A DNA stretch of 64,000 nt from Linnemannia hyalina (taxonomy: Eukaryota; Mortierellomycota; Mortierellomycetes; Mortierellales; Mortierellaceae), in assembly GCA_019671135.1 (NCBI GenBank), contig JAHRHY010000026.1, forward strand, positions 186,001 through 250,000. The letters run 5' to 3'. A program made the translations under genes and the position numbers. Below, one piece after another: positions 44,119 to 54,570 of the stretch. Within the stretch, counting starts at the first letter, position 1. Every line of letters begins with the position of its first letter. The notes beneath the pieces are model-generated. The model made no database searches. It saw only the letters and a list, made by a program, of their open reading frames with translations, and had not been told where the DNA came from.

Positions 44119-45741
44119 ATGACCTCCCCCACCGCTCATCCTCCGACTCTCTTGACGCTTCCAACAGAGATCTTCGAGAGCGTCCTGCCGTTCCTCAGCC
44201 AACACGATCTCACTCAATGCGTCCGTGTATCTCAAGCATGGAACAGAACCTTTGTATCACACCTCTGGCGAACCATCGACTTCCGTTCCAGCCACCGCCT
44301 CAAACGGTTCCTAACAAGCGAGACCCAGCAGGCACTAGTCAAGAACGCAAAGTTTGTTCGCAAACTTTCCATCGTCCACAAGAAGTTGTACCATCAGTTC
44401 CTCCCATCTCGACAGACTCTCATTGAGGAGCCTGGAGTATCCCCAACTGACGTCTTTACGATGGGTCTCTTCGCCAATCTTCTCACTTTGGAGTTGCACT
44501 ATCTCAGACATCCGGAAAACGATCATGACCAACGTATCCATGCACTCGTTCGGCAGAACCCGTCCCTTAGGCGTCTTAAGATTGATGTCACAATGGATAC
44601 GACGGCTCTGATGAGTCTCATCACAAAGCATGTGCCAAACCTGCGGGACCTGGATCTCTCAGTCACTTGGCGCGGCGATGTCAAGGCCCTGCTCGGGAAT
44701 CTTCCCGAATGTATCCGAACGGTACGGCTGAGAGAGGTCCATCACACGGCGCCAGGCAACGCAGACAAGGCATCCAGAGTTGAGTCAGGCGTCAGTTCGA
44801 CAACGATGAGGCACCATCATGCCCTCGAGTCATTCTCTATCGGAGGCAATCTCGCAGGGCAGGAAGAGGATGTTTTGTTCCCGTTCTTGAAGAGTTGCAG
44901 TCAAAATCTAAAGTCGTTTAGCGGCAAATATTCGGCACGCTTCTTCCACAACGCGAGGATCGGCAGTGCCCTATCTGACTTGGGTATTTTTTACACGGAG
45001 CTGAGTCGACACTACTTGCCGCCTAACGAGTCTGATGCCAATATTGCCAGGGGTATCTCTCTTAGCCGCAACTGCACCAGCATCGATCTGCACATATGTC
45101 AGGTGGGACCTTTGACAGCTGCCGCGATTGCTGATAACTGCGAGCGTTTGGAGGTACTCGATGTCATGGAGCACGGCACCAGTGGACTGATGGGCTCTCA
45201 TTTGCAGGCAGTCCTGAGCAAGGCGACGAGACTGAGAACACTTCGAGCACATTGGCTACTCGCCACCGACAAGATCAGCGCCATAGACATTCTCTCGTCA
45301 GAGTGGGCTACTACATCTCTGGAGCATGTGGATTTCAAGATCGATGTACCGCGAGTCGGCGACGATACACTGTCCAACAACACCGAGGCCATCCAATCTT
45401 CCCGCGACACCCAACGACAAGTCCTCCGGCGCTTTGGTCAACAGACAAACCTCCGGAAGTTGAAGATTGGAGGCATGGCCTTCACAGCTGGTGTATTTGG
45501 TCACCAGCACCACTGCCTCGAAATGACTTTGGAGAGCGGTCTTGACGAGCTGGTGGGCCTTAAGGATCTCGACTTGCTGGACATTCATCATATGGACCAC
45601 CGTGTTGGCATTCCCGAACTCGTGTGGATGTACCAGAACTTGCCCAAACTCCGTTACTTGATTGGTATGATGGACTCCTTCACACCCCCTTCCCCTGAGG
45701 TTCGACAGTGGCTCCAAATTCATCGCCCAGGGTGGAGGTGA
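44119..45741 (+). CDS. F-box/LRR protein of a separate subfamily (540 aa)
   Basis: Single exon. The ATG at 44119 (MTSPTAHPPTLLTLPTEIFE) gives the best start; an in-frame ATG at 44029 adds 30 residues of leader. A clear F-box covers residues ~12-60: L-P-T-E-I-F-E-S-V-L-P-F-L, then L-T-Q-C-V-R-V-S-Q-A-W-N and H-L-W-R-T-I-D-F. It is closer to the canonical F-box than the 0-12 kb paralogs and shares their C-V-R-V-S-x-x-W core only. Repeating leucine-rich segments follow (for example V-P-N-L-R-D-L-D-L, C-E-R-L-E-V-L-D-V, L-K-D-L-D-L-L). It would bind Skp1 and recruit an unknown substrate to an SCF ligase. It is isolated between an rRNA pseudogene and transposon relics. Confidence 0.87.
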   Translation: MTSPTAHPPTLLTLPTEIFESVLPFLSQHDLTQCVRVSQAWNRTFVSHLWRTIDFRSSHRLKRFLTSETQQALVKNAKFVRKLSIVHKKLYHQFLPSRQTLIEEPGVSPTDVFTMGLFANLLTLELHYLRHPENDHDQRIHALVRQNPSLRRLKIDVTMDTTALMSLITKHVPNLRDLDLSVTWRGDVKALLGNLPECIRTVRLREVHHTAPGNADKASRVESGVSSTTMRHHHALESFSIGGNLAGQEEDVLFPFLKSCSQNLKSFSGKYSARFFHNARIGSALSDLGIFYTELSRHYLPPNESDANIARGISLSRNCTSIDLHICQVGPLTAAAIADNCERLEVLDVMEHGTSGLMGSHLQAVLSKATRLRTLRAHWLLATDKISAIDILSSEWATTSLEHVDFKIDVPRVGDDTLSNNTEAIQSSRDTQRQVLRRFGQQTNLRKLKIGGMAFTAGVFGHQHHCLEMTLESGLDELVGLKDLDLLDIHHMDHRVGIPELVWMYQNLPKLRYLIGMMDSFTPPSPEVRQWLQIHRPGWR

Positions 45742-46179
45742 ATGTGTTTTTCTGCGGATAAAATTATAGGCTAGTTTTTTACTCCACTAATGAAGTGCTA
45801 GTACAATAGCAATTGAGAATTTTGTCAAGAGGAATCGTTCAGTGGATAGGAATGAATGTGTGGTTTGTATTAGGGTCTTAATCTGATATATCTTTCGTAC
45901 CAGACCAGCCCAGGCTATGCCAACTACTATGCTGTCTAGTGAACTAAATGCAAAAAATAATAAAACTGGACAAATGTTTGGAAGCGCTGACGTCCATGAC
46001 CTTTTACCCAAGAATGCTATTAACATCCAGACCTTTCTGGATCTCAGTAACGTTGTATCTCATTACTATATCTACTGGTACAATTGAAATAATGTTTCTA
46101 TCATCCACACTGAATTTTTTCTTGCAAAGACTTAGAGTGGGTCATTTGTACAGTTTCGTATCGATGATTTTATTTGCAT
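45742..46179. other. 3' flank of the F-box gene
   Basis: AT-rich, no gene recognised. Confidence 0.35.
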
Positions 46180-46345
46180 ATCAAAATCGTGTGTTGCCTC
46201 CTTTGGCCTTAATGACAGCTTACATCCTTTCAGGCATACTCCGAATCTGATTGCTGCAGACCTCCTTTGGCGTCTTCTCCTCCCAGATCTCGCTCACTCG
46301 TTCCCACAGGTCAAGCATGCCATCAGGAATTCCCTGCAACCTCGT
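46180..46345 (-). pseudogene. Tc1/mariner transposase fragment, C-terminal end
   Basis: On the minus strand the frame reads W-E-E-K-T-P-K-E-V-C, then I-R-S-M-P-E-R-M, a stop, and A-V-I-K-A-K-G-G-N-T. This is the typical end of Tc1-like transposases (C-x-x-L-I-x-S-M-P-R-R, then V-I-x-x-K-G-G). Only the end of the gene is present. An A/T run (46363-46383) lies just upstream in its reading direction. Confidence 0.75.
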
Positions 46346-47049
46346 AAGCAACACACAAACACTTTTTTTTTTTTTTTTTTTTGGCCCTGACGTTCAATAT
46401 GAGCAGCCCATCTTTCTCGCCTCACAACAGAGCGAACATGAATATAGGCTTTTTTGTTGAAAATCCGCTTTGTCCGAAAGGGCAAGAAAACACAACCCCG
46501 CACCCAGGCTCACAAAATTCCATAATGTGTCTTGGTTCTTAAGTAAGCATTTAGCCTACAGTCATTGACTACTCTTTTCGGTTTCGGATGATGTGCACGA
46601 TTTAAAACAGAGCATCAAGGTCATGGGGCATGCATGTATCTGGCTCGTTCTCTCAACCCAGAGATGAGGCGTAGAATTTGGACAGCATGGCGAAAAGCGT
46701 CAATGGTTTTTTAGGCACATACAAAAGAATAAAGATAGTGGCATCATGCAGAAATCAGATATAATATGACAAAATTAGGCAATAGTCGATTCTTCAATTC
46801 GTGTACACTAACTTTCAAAACTGAGCAAACTTTCGGATGTTTTGTCTTTGAGGATGGTTATCTCGGTAAGGGATATTTTGTTGCGAGCTCTGTTTATTTC
46901 ATCCTAAAGGCCAGTCGATGACCTATCTTTCTGTGGCGTCTTGGAGGTAATGCTCTGGGCATGCGTGGAGAAAGAGGGATTGAAAAAATCAATTCACAAG
47001 TTAATTTTGGAAGCACACTTTTTGAGCATGATCCTAAGCCTTTGACTCC
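46346..47049. other. Spacer between two transposase relics
   Basis: Holds a poly-T run at 46363-46383. The rest is unassigned and may be eroded transposon sequence. Confidence 0.35.
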
Positions 47050-48110
47050 ATATTGCCGCATGCGTTTAGTAAATTGTGTTACCATTTTTTGACCGACAAA
47101 CAGCCGGAAGCCCGCTGTGCATGCTTTTGACCGGATTCTAACAGAAATTTGGGGGAATGGCGCACCACTCCTTGGCGATCCTTCCTCGCAGCTCCCGGCA
47201 GCTCGTGGAGCATTCCCATAGGCAGCAAAGCGGCGCTCGGGCTCCAATCATATATTTTTGATGAGATTCAAGTCTCATAACCGAGACGGTAATGTCAGTA
47301 GCGCTCCTTCCTCCTCTGTGAGGTCAGCCGATCGGAGATACTCCTTGACAAACTTGGCCGTGTGCTTCGGATCATTGTCGTGCTGAAACATCCACGCGCC
47401 AGGCTCGAGGCCCCACTCATTTACCGACCTGCTGAACCTCCTGAAGAATCGTCCTGTATAGCTCGACGTCCATGGTTTCATCAATAAGCGATATGGCTGG
47501 GTCCGTACCATGATATGCAAGACCATACTCTCACGTTGCCTCCATCAAAATCGACAGTTCCTACGTACCGTACGCGATGTGGTTCGACTAGGAAAATCAT
47601 CTCACTGATATCTGACGCCGTCTAAGCAAATCCGATTAGCCTTAGACTCGTCCGAAAACACAACACACTTCCAATCCTCGAGAGTCCACTTGTGATATTT
47701 TGCAATCACCCGCTTTCGTGCAGCCTTGTGTTGCTTTTTGAATGCTGGATGGCGGACAGTCTTTTTTGCACTCATTCGATCTCTCTAAGTGCCCGATGAG
47801 CCGTTTGCACAGATTTTTTCGCGGCAAGGGCCTCATTCAGCTGCTTAGTTGCTTGAATTGCTGGCTCGACTCATCTCTCGGTTGAGGTTCAAACGAGCTA
47901 CTTGAGCGTCTTTCGTCATCAGCTTGTGTGAACGGCCTCCCTTGTTGACGGCGGGGATATTGGTAGCCGATCTCCGCGAGATATTGAGCCATGTAGTGAC
48001 TTGAGGACTATATTACCTTTCTTGAACAAATGGAGTGGCTCCTTCTTGGTGGCGGAGGAAAGTGGTTTCATATCGGAAGCCTGGATTCCGGCAAGACAAG
48101 TGATGCAGAA
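47050..48110 (-). pseudogene. Degenerate Tc1/mariner transposase (near full length)
   Basis: Fragments in several minus-strand frames follow the order of a Tc1 transposase. The N-terminal helix-turn-helix region (around 47900-48100) contains N-K-G-G-R-S-H-K-L. The catalytic core reads W-K-C-V-V-F-S-D-E-S near 47650 (first D), then M-F-Q-H-D-N-D-P-K-H-T near 47380 (second D), then D-L-N-L-I-K-N near 47265. Known active members have E in place of that K, so the third catalytic residue is lost. The C-terminal R-I-A-K-E-W-C-A-I-P follows near 47170. Stops and frameshifts throughout mean it is inactive. I could not identify its terminal inverted repeats. Confidence 0.85.
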
Positions 48111-48418
48111 AAAATGCGAAAGAGGAAGAAAATGAATGCTATTATTGACTTTTTGAGAACTTCGGCAACTAATTAGCGTGTGAAAGCATACAGCTATTTC
48201 TATAATTTCACAAGGTAACATCGAGAGCATCTTAGAGCATAGACTGGACAACCAAGATGGACAGTTTTATCAATCAGCGTACCATGAGATGTGGTTTGGA
48301 GAAAGTTGCACGCAAATGACACACTCTGGTTATTCGCTTAGTTTTGTAAGCTAGTATATATCATCCCTGCACTCGAAACTGGATTATGCTTGCGTCAATG
48401 TGGAATGGACGACCGAGT

Positions 48419-49546
48419 TTAAACGAATCCCAATCGGTGAGCACTCTCATTGCTTGGAATCCGGAGCCCAGCATTGCCATCCTCCATACTGTACGCATGC
48501 AGTCCCTCCCGAACCTGGGCTGCGATTCTCTCAAGGAGGACTGGGGGCCAAACGATGGCCCAAATACCGATGGCAAGGATAAGAGGCGCGGCATCAAGGA
48601 CAAACAAGAAGACTGAAGTAAAACGAGAGTGAGTATGTCTATTCTGCTGCTTGGTCACATAGATGATATCTATAACAACAGATCTTTGGTGTTACCTTCT
48701 TTGCTAATCAAATATCCATCATAGCCTTGTGCGAATTCAACGATGCGATAAACGGATCGGACCTATGAAGCAAGCATGTACAGTTAATTGATCAGGCCGA
48801 TCAGGAATGGCCCAGAGTAGTAACATGAGAACAGGCACTCAAATGATGGAACTTACAATGATGAACAACGACGAAAAGTAGAGACCACCGAAGATCGTGA
48901 CTGTACTTCGGTCGAACTCCATCCAGCCCTTCACAGGCAAATCAATCCTAGTCTTCCGTCTCTCAACGACCACGCGCACAAAGGTGATCGAGAGCAAAAC
49001 GGTGAAGAGACAGTATGAAGCACCCTGGCCACAGACGCCAGCGAGGAACAGTTTGTCGCCGATGTTGGAGAGAGACTGGTTATCTCCTGCGTTGCCTAGC
49101 ATACTTCCTGCAGTGACTTGAATAAGGAATGTAGTGATGTCCGACCAGATGAAGGCACGCCCGACGATTCGAGGCGGAATGAGAGAGTAGCGGGATTTCT
49201 CCATTCTCGACTGAGAGTCGTTGGCGCCGAACTTTGGATCAATCGCGGTAATTAGCCGGCCGTAGAGCATGTAGTTGAATGCGAGAAATGCTGAGGGGGT
49301 GGCGATGATGAGGATGTTCTGAACGACAAAGAGCGGCACCTTAAGGTCCTTGGGATCGATAGCAGTTCTGCAGAAGAAGCCAATTGAGGATGCAAAAGCA
49401 GCGACGGGCAGACAGATGGCCCACTTGTTCGTGTGACGGTAGATACGCCATGAGAAAATGAAGCCTAAGACCGCATACACCAGGCCGAAGACAATATTAA
49501 CCGCGACATTTGGCTGGTATTTGATGGGGCCCTCATGTTCCGGCAT
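48419..49546 (-). CDS. RTA1-like seven-transmembrane protein (spliced, 316 aa)
   Basis: Exons 49546-48857 (donor GTAAGT), 48762-48696 (donor GTAACA) and 48612-48419; the joined length is in frame and ends at TAA 48421-48419. Hydrophobic helices start at residue ~15 (V-A-V-N-I-V-F-G-L-V-Y-A-V-L-G), with seven predicted in all. Family landmarks are present: F-I-W-S-D-I-T-T-F-L-I-Q in helix 4 region, L-A-G-V-C-G-Q in the next, then R-S-V-Y-R-I-V-E-F-A-Q-G across the first splice junction and F-V-L-D-A-A-P-L-I-L-A in the last helix. RTA1/RTM1 family members are fungal plasma-membrane or ER proteins linked to resistance to 7-aminocholesterol and to lipid translocation. Length is normal. No neighbour suggests a specific substrate. 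Confidence 0.9.
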
Positions 49547-50299
49547 TTGTGAGATGTAGATGGCTGTGAAAATGGAATGAGTGTTGGGTTGTCGTTGCGG
49601 TTATTCGTCGTGGGTGAGCCGGTGGGTTTCTGTTTTGTAGATTGGGGTTTTGTTCTTCTTTTATACATGGTGGTAATGCGCTACAGCCCTCCGAAGATAA
49701 CCTCTCTAGACATGAATTTGTGCATTCAAGGAAGGTCGTCTAATGTCTATAAACTATTCGGCTTAACACACACTCTCATTTCCAATGGTCGGTCATTGGT
49801 TTTGACGTCGTTGGCTTTCTTCTCCTCTGTCGTAACATATGTGCTCAACAGCCTCCACTACAGCGCGGCGTTCCTGCGCAGCGAAAATCAGAGGGAAGGC
49901 AACCCAACAGCTGTCACATGACAGAGTCACATTTGATGCGCCTGTTGCCAAGCCAATGCCACGATATCACAATTCCAAGGTAGACACAGCTTAAGACTAT
50001 TTTAAGGATTTTACCGAGGTCGCCCTCGCTCCTGTTTCCAGCGTAGTGAAAACCAGCTGGAGGAAAGCCTCTCCAACAGCTGCCACGACAGAGCCAAACT
50101 TGATGCACGATCACCTCGGTCCGTCGTCCAAGGCGTGTTGCCAAGCCAAAACCGCGATATTGCATCAGTCTTCCGTAACAACTCTGCGCCATAACAATCC
50201 CATGGTAGAAATGGTTGAACTCTATACATGAAACTGTGCCCCTGGTTCCTTGGTTCTTGAAAGAACTTGAAAGAACTAATTTTTACGCTTCTTACTTGA
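49547..50299. other. Upstream of RTA1-like gene; contains a degenerate direct repeat
   Basis: 49901-49985 and 50071-50209 share CAACAGCTG(T/C)CAC, GACAGAG(T/C)CA, TTGATGC, GTTGCCAAGCCAA and a CGCGATAT/ACGATAT core, in the same order, with an extra ~25 bases in the second copy. No gene is visible. Confidence 0.5.
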
Positions 50300-51145
50300 A
50301 CGCGTCATGGATTTGATTTGTGTGGTGCGCTGAAGCGAGAGGAATTGTTGGTGGCTTGAAACCCCTTAAGCCAAGTGGTATAGAAGAAGCCTGCTCGAGG
50401 TCAGAGAGAACAGAACCTTTCTTGATATCGAGCAGGTATGTGCAATGCTGTTCTTGTTCTTAGCAGTATTGATGGGAGCGTTTGACATAGCGTAGCCCTA
50501 ACATTAAAAGCACCTTTCTTTCTTGATATCGAGCAGAAGCGTTGAAAGTGTCAGAGTTTACAGTCGTTTTCCCTTTATACATCTTCTGAGTTACACACAC
50601 ACACATACATATCTACACACACCTACCACACCTACGCACACCTATATACACACACGCACAAATACGTCTTTCTTCCTTTTCCATGAGCGACCAAGATACT
50701 GGAGACACTGGGTCGTCCGCACCTCTGCGAGAAGGGACAGTCCTCCCTTCGCCTCCTCTCGATGGTATCTGCCATGACACTTCGACACAGGCGAAGGGAG
50801 GACTGTCCCTTCTCGCAGAGGTGCGGACGACCCAGTGTCTCCAGTATCTTGGTCGCTCATGGAAAAGGAAGAAAGACGTATTTGTGCGTGTGTGTATATA
50901 GGTGTGCGTAGGTGTGGTAGGTGTGTGTAGATATGTATGTGTGTGTGTGTAACTCAGAAGATGTATAAAGGGAAAACGACTGTAAACTCTGACACTTTCA
51001 ACGCTTCTGCTCGATATCAAGAAAGAAAGGTGCTGTTCTCTCTGACCTCGAGCAGGCTTCTTCTATACTACTAGGCTCGGCTTAAGGGGTCTCAAGCCAC
51101 CAACAATTCCAGCACACCACATTCACTATCTTGACGCGACTGAAG
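50300..51145. repeat. Large imperfect palindrome (~0.85 kb) with a 34-base loop
   Basis: The inner arms 50510-50754 and 50789-51033 are inverted copies with no difference that I can find. The outer arms (about 50300-50413 and 51034-51145) match with small gaps. The left arm has an extra ~95 bases (50414-50509) bounded by two copies of CTTTCTTGATATCGAGCAG. Each inner arm holds a CA-rich microsatellite and a start ATG with M-S-D-Q-D-T-G-D-T-G-S-S reading toward the loop. The two ATG segments therefore face each other, as if the 5' end of one gene had been copied in inverted orientation. A transcript through it would fold into a long hairpin. Confidence 0.9.
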
Positions 51146-51566
51146 TTCTAGCGTACCTTGGAATGAATACACCTGTCTTCTGTCTCTGGCTGGTTCCAGG
51201 CCGGTACCCGTAATGGGCTACTTGCTTAGACTTGCTCATTCATAGCTGTTTGTCTCTTACCTTTCTCCATTCCGGTTTCCTCTTCCATTAGAGGATCATT
51301 AAAAGGATCCTGTCTTCGCTAAATTGAAAAAATCACTTTTCTTTCCCGTCTCCACTTTCCCGATATCTTTCATGTCTGGGTTTATTTTCTGGGAGACTAA
51401 ATATAGTGGGCAAGAGAAGGAGATGGAAAGTGGGAAGGGGGGAGAGGGAGGGTGTGCAACATGGAGACGAGCAGAGAGGATTGACAGAGAGGAGCAAAGA
51501 AATGGAGATAATGCATGCAGCGATATAAAGAGGTGTTCTTACTAGGCCTTAAGAGGGGGGGGGGGA
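51146..51566. other. Spacer between palindrome and RNase T2 relic
   Basis: No gene or repeat seen, apart from a poly-G run at 51556-51565. Confidence 0.35.
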
Positions 51567-52410
51567 TTATTTGATTCCAGCGCTGGGGCACGGGCCAGTC
51601 TTCGGTGCATCGATGGGTACGAACGTTCCATCGGTCATGCTGCCCTTGAGGTTGAAGTACCAGTTGATCTGTCAGCACTCGATACTCCTATTCCGAATAC
51701 ATAGCACACGCCATTGGCAGCCCTCGTTCTGCTGCATTCTCCTTCTCCATTACCTATCTCAGTGATCCACTGGAGCAGTCTAACGCTGGAATGAAGCCAG
51801 ATTGCGTCTTGAGGGCCGACGTCGACTCTGAAAGAGTGTAAGTGGCCAGCGATGAGGGGACGATGCCCCGTTTGCCAGCCATGTGTAGGTGGGGAGCGTC
51901 TTGACGTGGCTCACGATCGTTCGAAAGTATGCAACAGCTTCCGCGACCCGGGCGCTGCCTTTGGGCAAGCACGAGAGCTTTAGGGTCGACATGCAGGTTC
52001 CATGGGTGGCCCACTCATTTTCCCAGAAATGTTCGTTTTGACCATTGATATATACCCAGAACTTGCTCATGAAGTCTAATGTGTTTGATGCACCATTACT
52101 ATTGAGAAGGCCTGCCATATAAGTGTAAGCCGAGAGGGGTCGTAGTTCTCCGAGAACGTACTATCACAGTTGTCGGACAAGAGTCCTTGGATGGTGAAAC
52201 TGTCCTCAGGACTAGTAGAACGGTTGGTGTCCCAGAGCTGGGTCTGAAGCATCAGACCCCCCGGCGATTCGAAGCAGCACAAGTTAGCAACCACTGAGGT
52301 ATTAGTGCACGAGGCAGTACCAGTCGTGGAGCAGCCACTACTCTGGCAATGGGTCGGAATGATGAACAGGAGGCGACAGCCAGGGAGGCAGCAATGGACA
52401 TGACCTTCAT
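51567..52410 (-). pseudogene. Decayed RNase T2 family ribonuclease
   Basis: Begins with a signal-peptide-like M-K-V-M-S-I-A-A-S-L-A-V-A-S at 52410, then changes frame into S-S-G-C-S-T-T-G-T-A-S-C and E-S-P-G-G-L-M-L-Q-T-Q-L-W-D. The first active-site segment (CAS I) reads F-T-I-Q-G-L-L-S-D-N-C-D; the family has H-G-L-W there, so the catalytic His and the Trp are both gone. After another frame change the second segment is intact (F-W-E-N-E-W-A-T-H-G-T-C). A third shift precedes Y-T-L-S-E-S and G-F-I-P-A-L-D-C. A separate 3' exon at about 51680-51567 encodes N-W-Y-F-N-L-K-G-S-M-T-D-G-T-F-V-P and ends C-P-S-A-G-I-K. Three frame changes and the lost His indicate a non-functional relic of a secreted RNase. 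Confidence 0.88.
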
Positions 52411-53190
52411 GGCGACGATGTAGTTTTTTGTGAAGGGAGAGAGCTTGATGGAGGGGTTAGAGTAAGGATATCAGTGGGGGACCAAAGAGAAGAGAGACGT
52501 GAAGAGGAGAGAATGAAGGTCGACAGACGGGCGTGTACATAGCGAGATGGAAGACTGGAATGGCAAGAGAATGGCAATGAGTCGTGAAATACAGGGAGAT
52601 TTCGAGGAAACAGTTCTCATGCTGTCACACCATGATGCCTTCTATCTTATGGATTCAGTAACATATATTAAGGACAGGGAATAGTTGATATGTTTAAGGT
52701 TTAAGAGAGGACGGTGCAGAAAGGAGAAATCCAGGAGACGCTAAGAAGGAGCAGAATGGTGACAAACTAAGTTAAAGGCAACGGGAGTCATGCACAAACA
52801 TCAAGGGGAGGCTATTAGAGGAGATCGTAAGGAAAGGAGAAGGTACTATTTGTCTTTTATCAGCCCTTTTCTTCCAAGAAAGTGTTAGGGATTGGAAAAT
52901 CAGGGGATTGGAAAAATCAAGGGTTGCGAAAGCAAGGGGTTGGAAAAAGCAAAGTCATGCCGAGAACAGAAAGAGGGATGCCAATTGATCAGCCAAGTAA
53001 GAAAAAAAAAGAGGGACGCCAAAAAAAAATCAAGGGGATGCCAAGTGAAAAGGAACGAAACACCAAAAAAAGATCAAAGGTGGGGTGAGAAATAGATGGA
53101 TGCTGGAATCACTAAGGTCTTGCTAAAAAAAAAAAAAAAAAAAAAAGAAGAGAGAGACGCAAAAAAGGATCCAGGGATTAACAGACAAAG
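52411..53190. other. Intergenic with degenerate short repeats and poly-A run
   Basis: 52880-53095 is a purine-rich degenerate tandem stretch built on GGGATTGGAAAAATCAA- and GGGATGCCAA-like units. A 22-base A run lies at 53125-53146. No gene is supported. Confidence 0.5.
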
Positions 53191-53320
53191 TCAACTAACC
53201 TGTGGTAGCCAAGCGTTCGTAGCGACGTTGCTTGTGGTCCTTCGATGTCGGCTCTTTCAATCGCTGCTTCATTAGAATTTGAGGTCTCGTTGTAATGCTT
53301 TGTTCCCTTGTAAGAATCAA
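53190..53320 (+). repeat. Short 28S rRNA-derived fragment, copy 1
   Basis: GTGGTAGCCAAGCGTTCGTAG, then CGACGTTGCTTGTGGTCCTT and CGATGTCGGCTCTTTCAATC follow the peptidyl-transferase loop region of 28S rRNA. It then continues as CATTAGAATTTGAGGTCTCG. This last part departs from 28S but is shared with the copy at 59415. Much shorter than the 42600-43445 segment. Confidence 0.75.
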
Positions 53321-53657
53321 TTTAATTAAAGGGGGTTGTATGCATACTGCAACAGTTGAGCTTGCCCGAGAATTTAGATCTTCTTAGTATGAAGACTATA
53401 GATGATGAGAAGGGAAAAAAAAGTTGGATTTGGCCAGGATGATGGCCATGGGACAGACTGTGCAAGAATTCACCCTTACGTGAAAATATTCGCTGTGTCA
53501 TGATTTGGGTTCTCTCCTAACCCCATTTTATTGATAACCTTCAAAAGTCGATAAAAAAATAAAACGGACGAAGGGATAAGACAGCGAAAAACAGAGTAAT
53601 CTCGGAGAACAGCCAGCTGGCTACTTCTCTACTTCCTATAGACCCAATTCTATTTTT
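53321..53657. other. Spacer
   Basis: AT-rich; no feature recognised. Confidence 0.3.
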
Positions 53658-54070
53658 TTAAAGATGCTTTGGCTGAACTGTGAAAGTACCATTCTTCTTC
53701 AAGAACTCGATGTGCTGCTCCTTGCCAACATCTATGGCCTTTTGGGATTCATCCCTCTACACCGGTTTAGGATCCATGACACAAGAAATGTCGTTCGCGG
53801 CGTCACGACACATCCTCCAGTCGTTCAATTCATTGTACACCTCCTCCTGCTCTTGCTCTGTATAGTAACCACGTAACCACGAAAGTCAATGAAAGTGTAG
53901 GGCATTTTGTACGTTTTATTATTTTAAAGCGCACGGTCTTCTAATGCTCAGCTTACCTGCTTTTCGATCCATGAGGCTGACACCCGGCTTGCTACAGGGA
54001 TTGGTAGGTCCTCGTACGAATTTGGCTCCTGTTAATGCTGCGTAGTCTCTGAACGAACACAGCTTTCGTC
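53658..54070 (-). pseudogene. Relic of an unidentified two-exon gene
   Basis: I do not recognise the family. On the minus strand an upstream open segment (about 54040-53959) reads T-G-A-K-F-V-R-G-P-T-N-P-C-S-K-P-G-V-S-L and M-D-R-K-A, followed by a GTAAGC donor. After ~105 bases an AG acceptor (CTATACAG) leads into Q-E-Q-E-E-V-Y-N-E-L-N-D-W-R-M-C-R and D-A-A-N-D-I-S-C-V-M-D-P-K-P-V. A TAG then interrupts it, and the frame goes on through E-Q-H-I-E-F-L-K-K-N-G-T-F-T-V to TAA at 53660-53658. An 8-base tandem duplication (CGTGGTTA twice) lies in the intron or 5' part. Its protein-like composition and splice-like junction argue for a real former gene. Confidence 0.5.
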
Positions 54071-54535
54071 TCTAGTCACGTAAACGGCAGAGTAATTCGC
54101 TCCATGGCTCGAATACCCTTCGAGATTTCCGAGACAGTTCCCTTGGTAGTGGATACTCTGATAGAGGGCGCTGCATCCCAGTGTCCGTCCGCTCACTCCT
54201 CATTCTCTATTAAGGGTAGTAGTATTATATATATTCTCATAGGGCTCAATAAAGACCCCAGCTTCTTTCTCACCATCTTCCTCTCCCCAGCTGTTCATAT
54301 CACACCCCACATGGCAAGCTGATTGATGACGCTTAAGTTTGAGGTCGTGTTGTCGATGCATTTATCCTACTACTATCCAGGTATATTATTGGCACTTGAG
54401 GGGTTATAAAGTATATTACGATCCTTCGAAGGCTTCCTTCGTCGATACTTTATCCCCTTGCGAAAATTTACAGTGCTTTTAAGTAGGGCGCCATACTTGT
54501 AAAGTGCAAAATCATTTCTGATATCACTAAAATAT

Positions 54536-54570
<35 letters not shown>

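Noticed and set aside
48100..48251. Small ORF upstream of the Tc1 relic as a separate gene
   Set aside because: Its residues read on into the transposase N-terminal region in the same orientation and are better explained as part of that relic.
50523..51020. Two opposite-strand frames in the palindrome that encode the same ~78 residues
   Set aside because: Identity is forced by the inverted repeat, and the residues come from a CA microsatellite (T-H-T-Y-type repeats). No evidence of translation in that frame.
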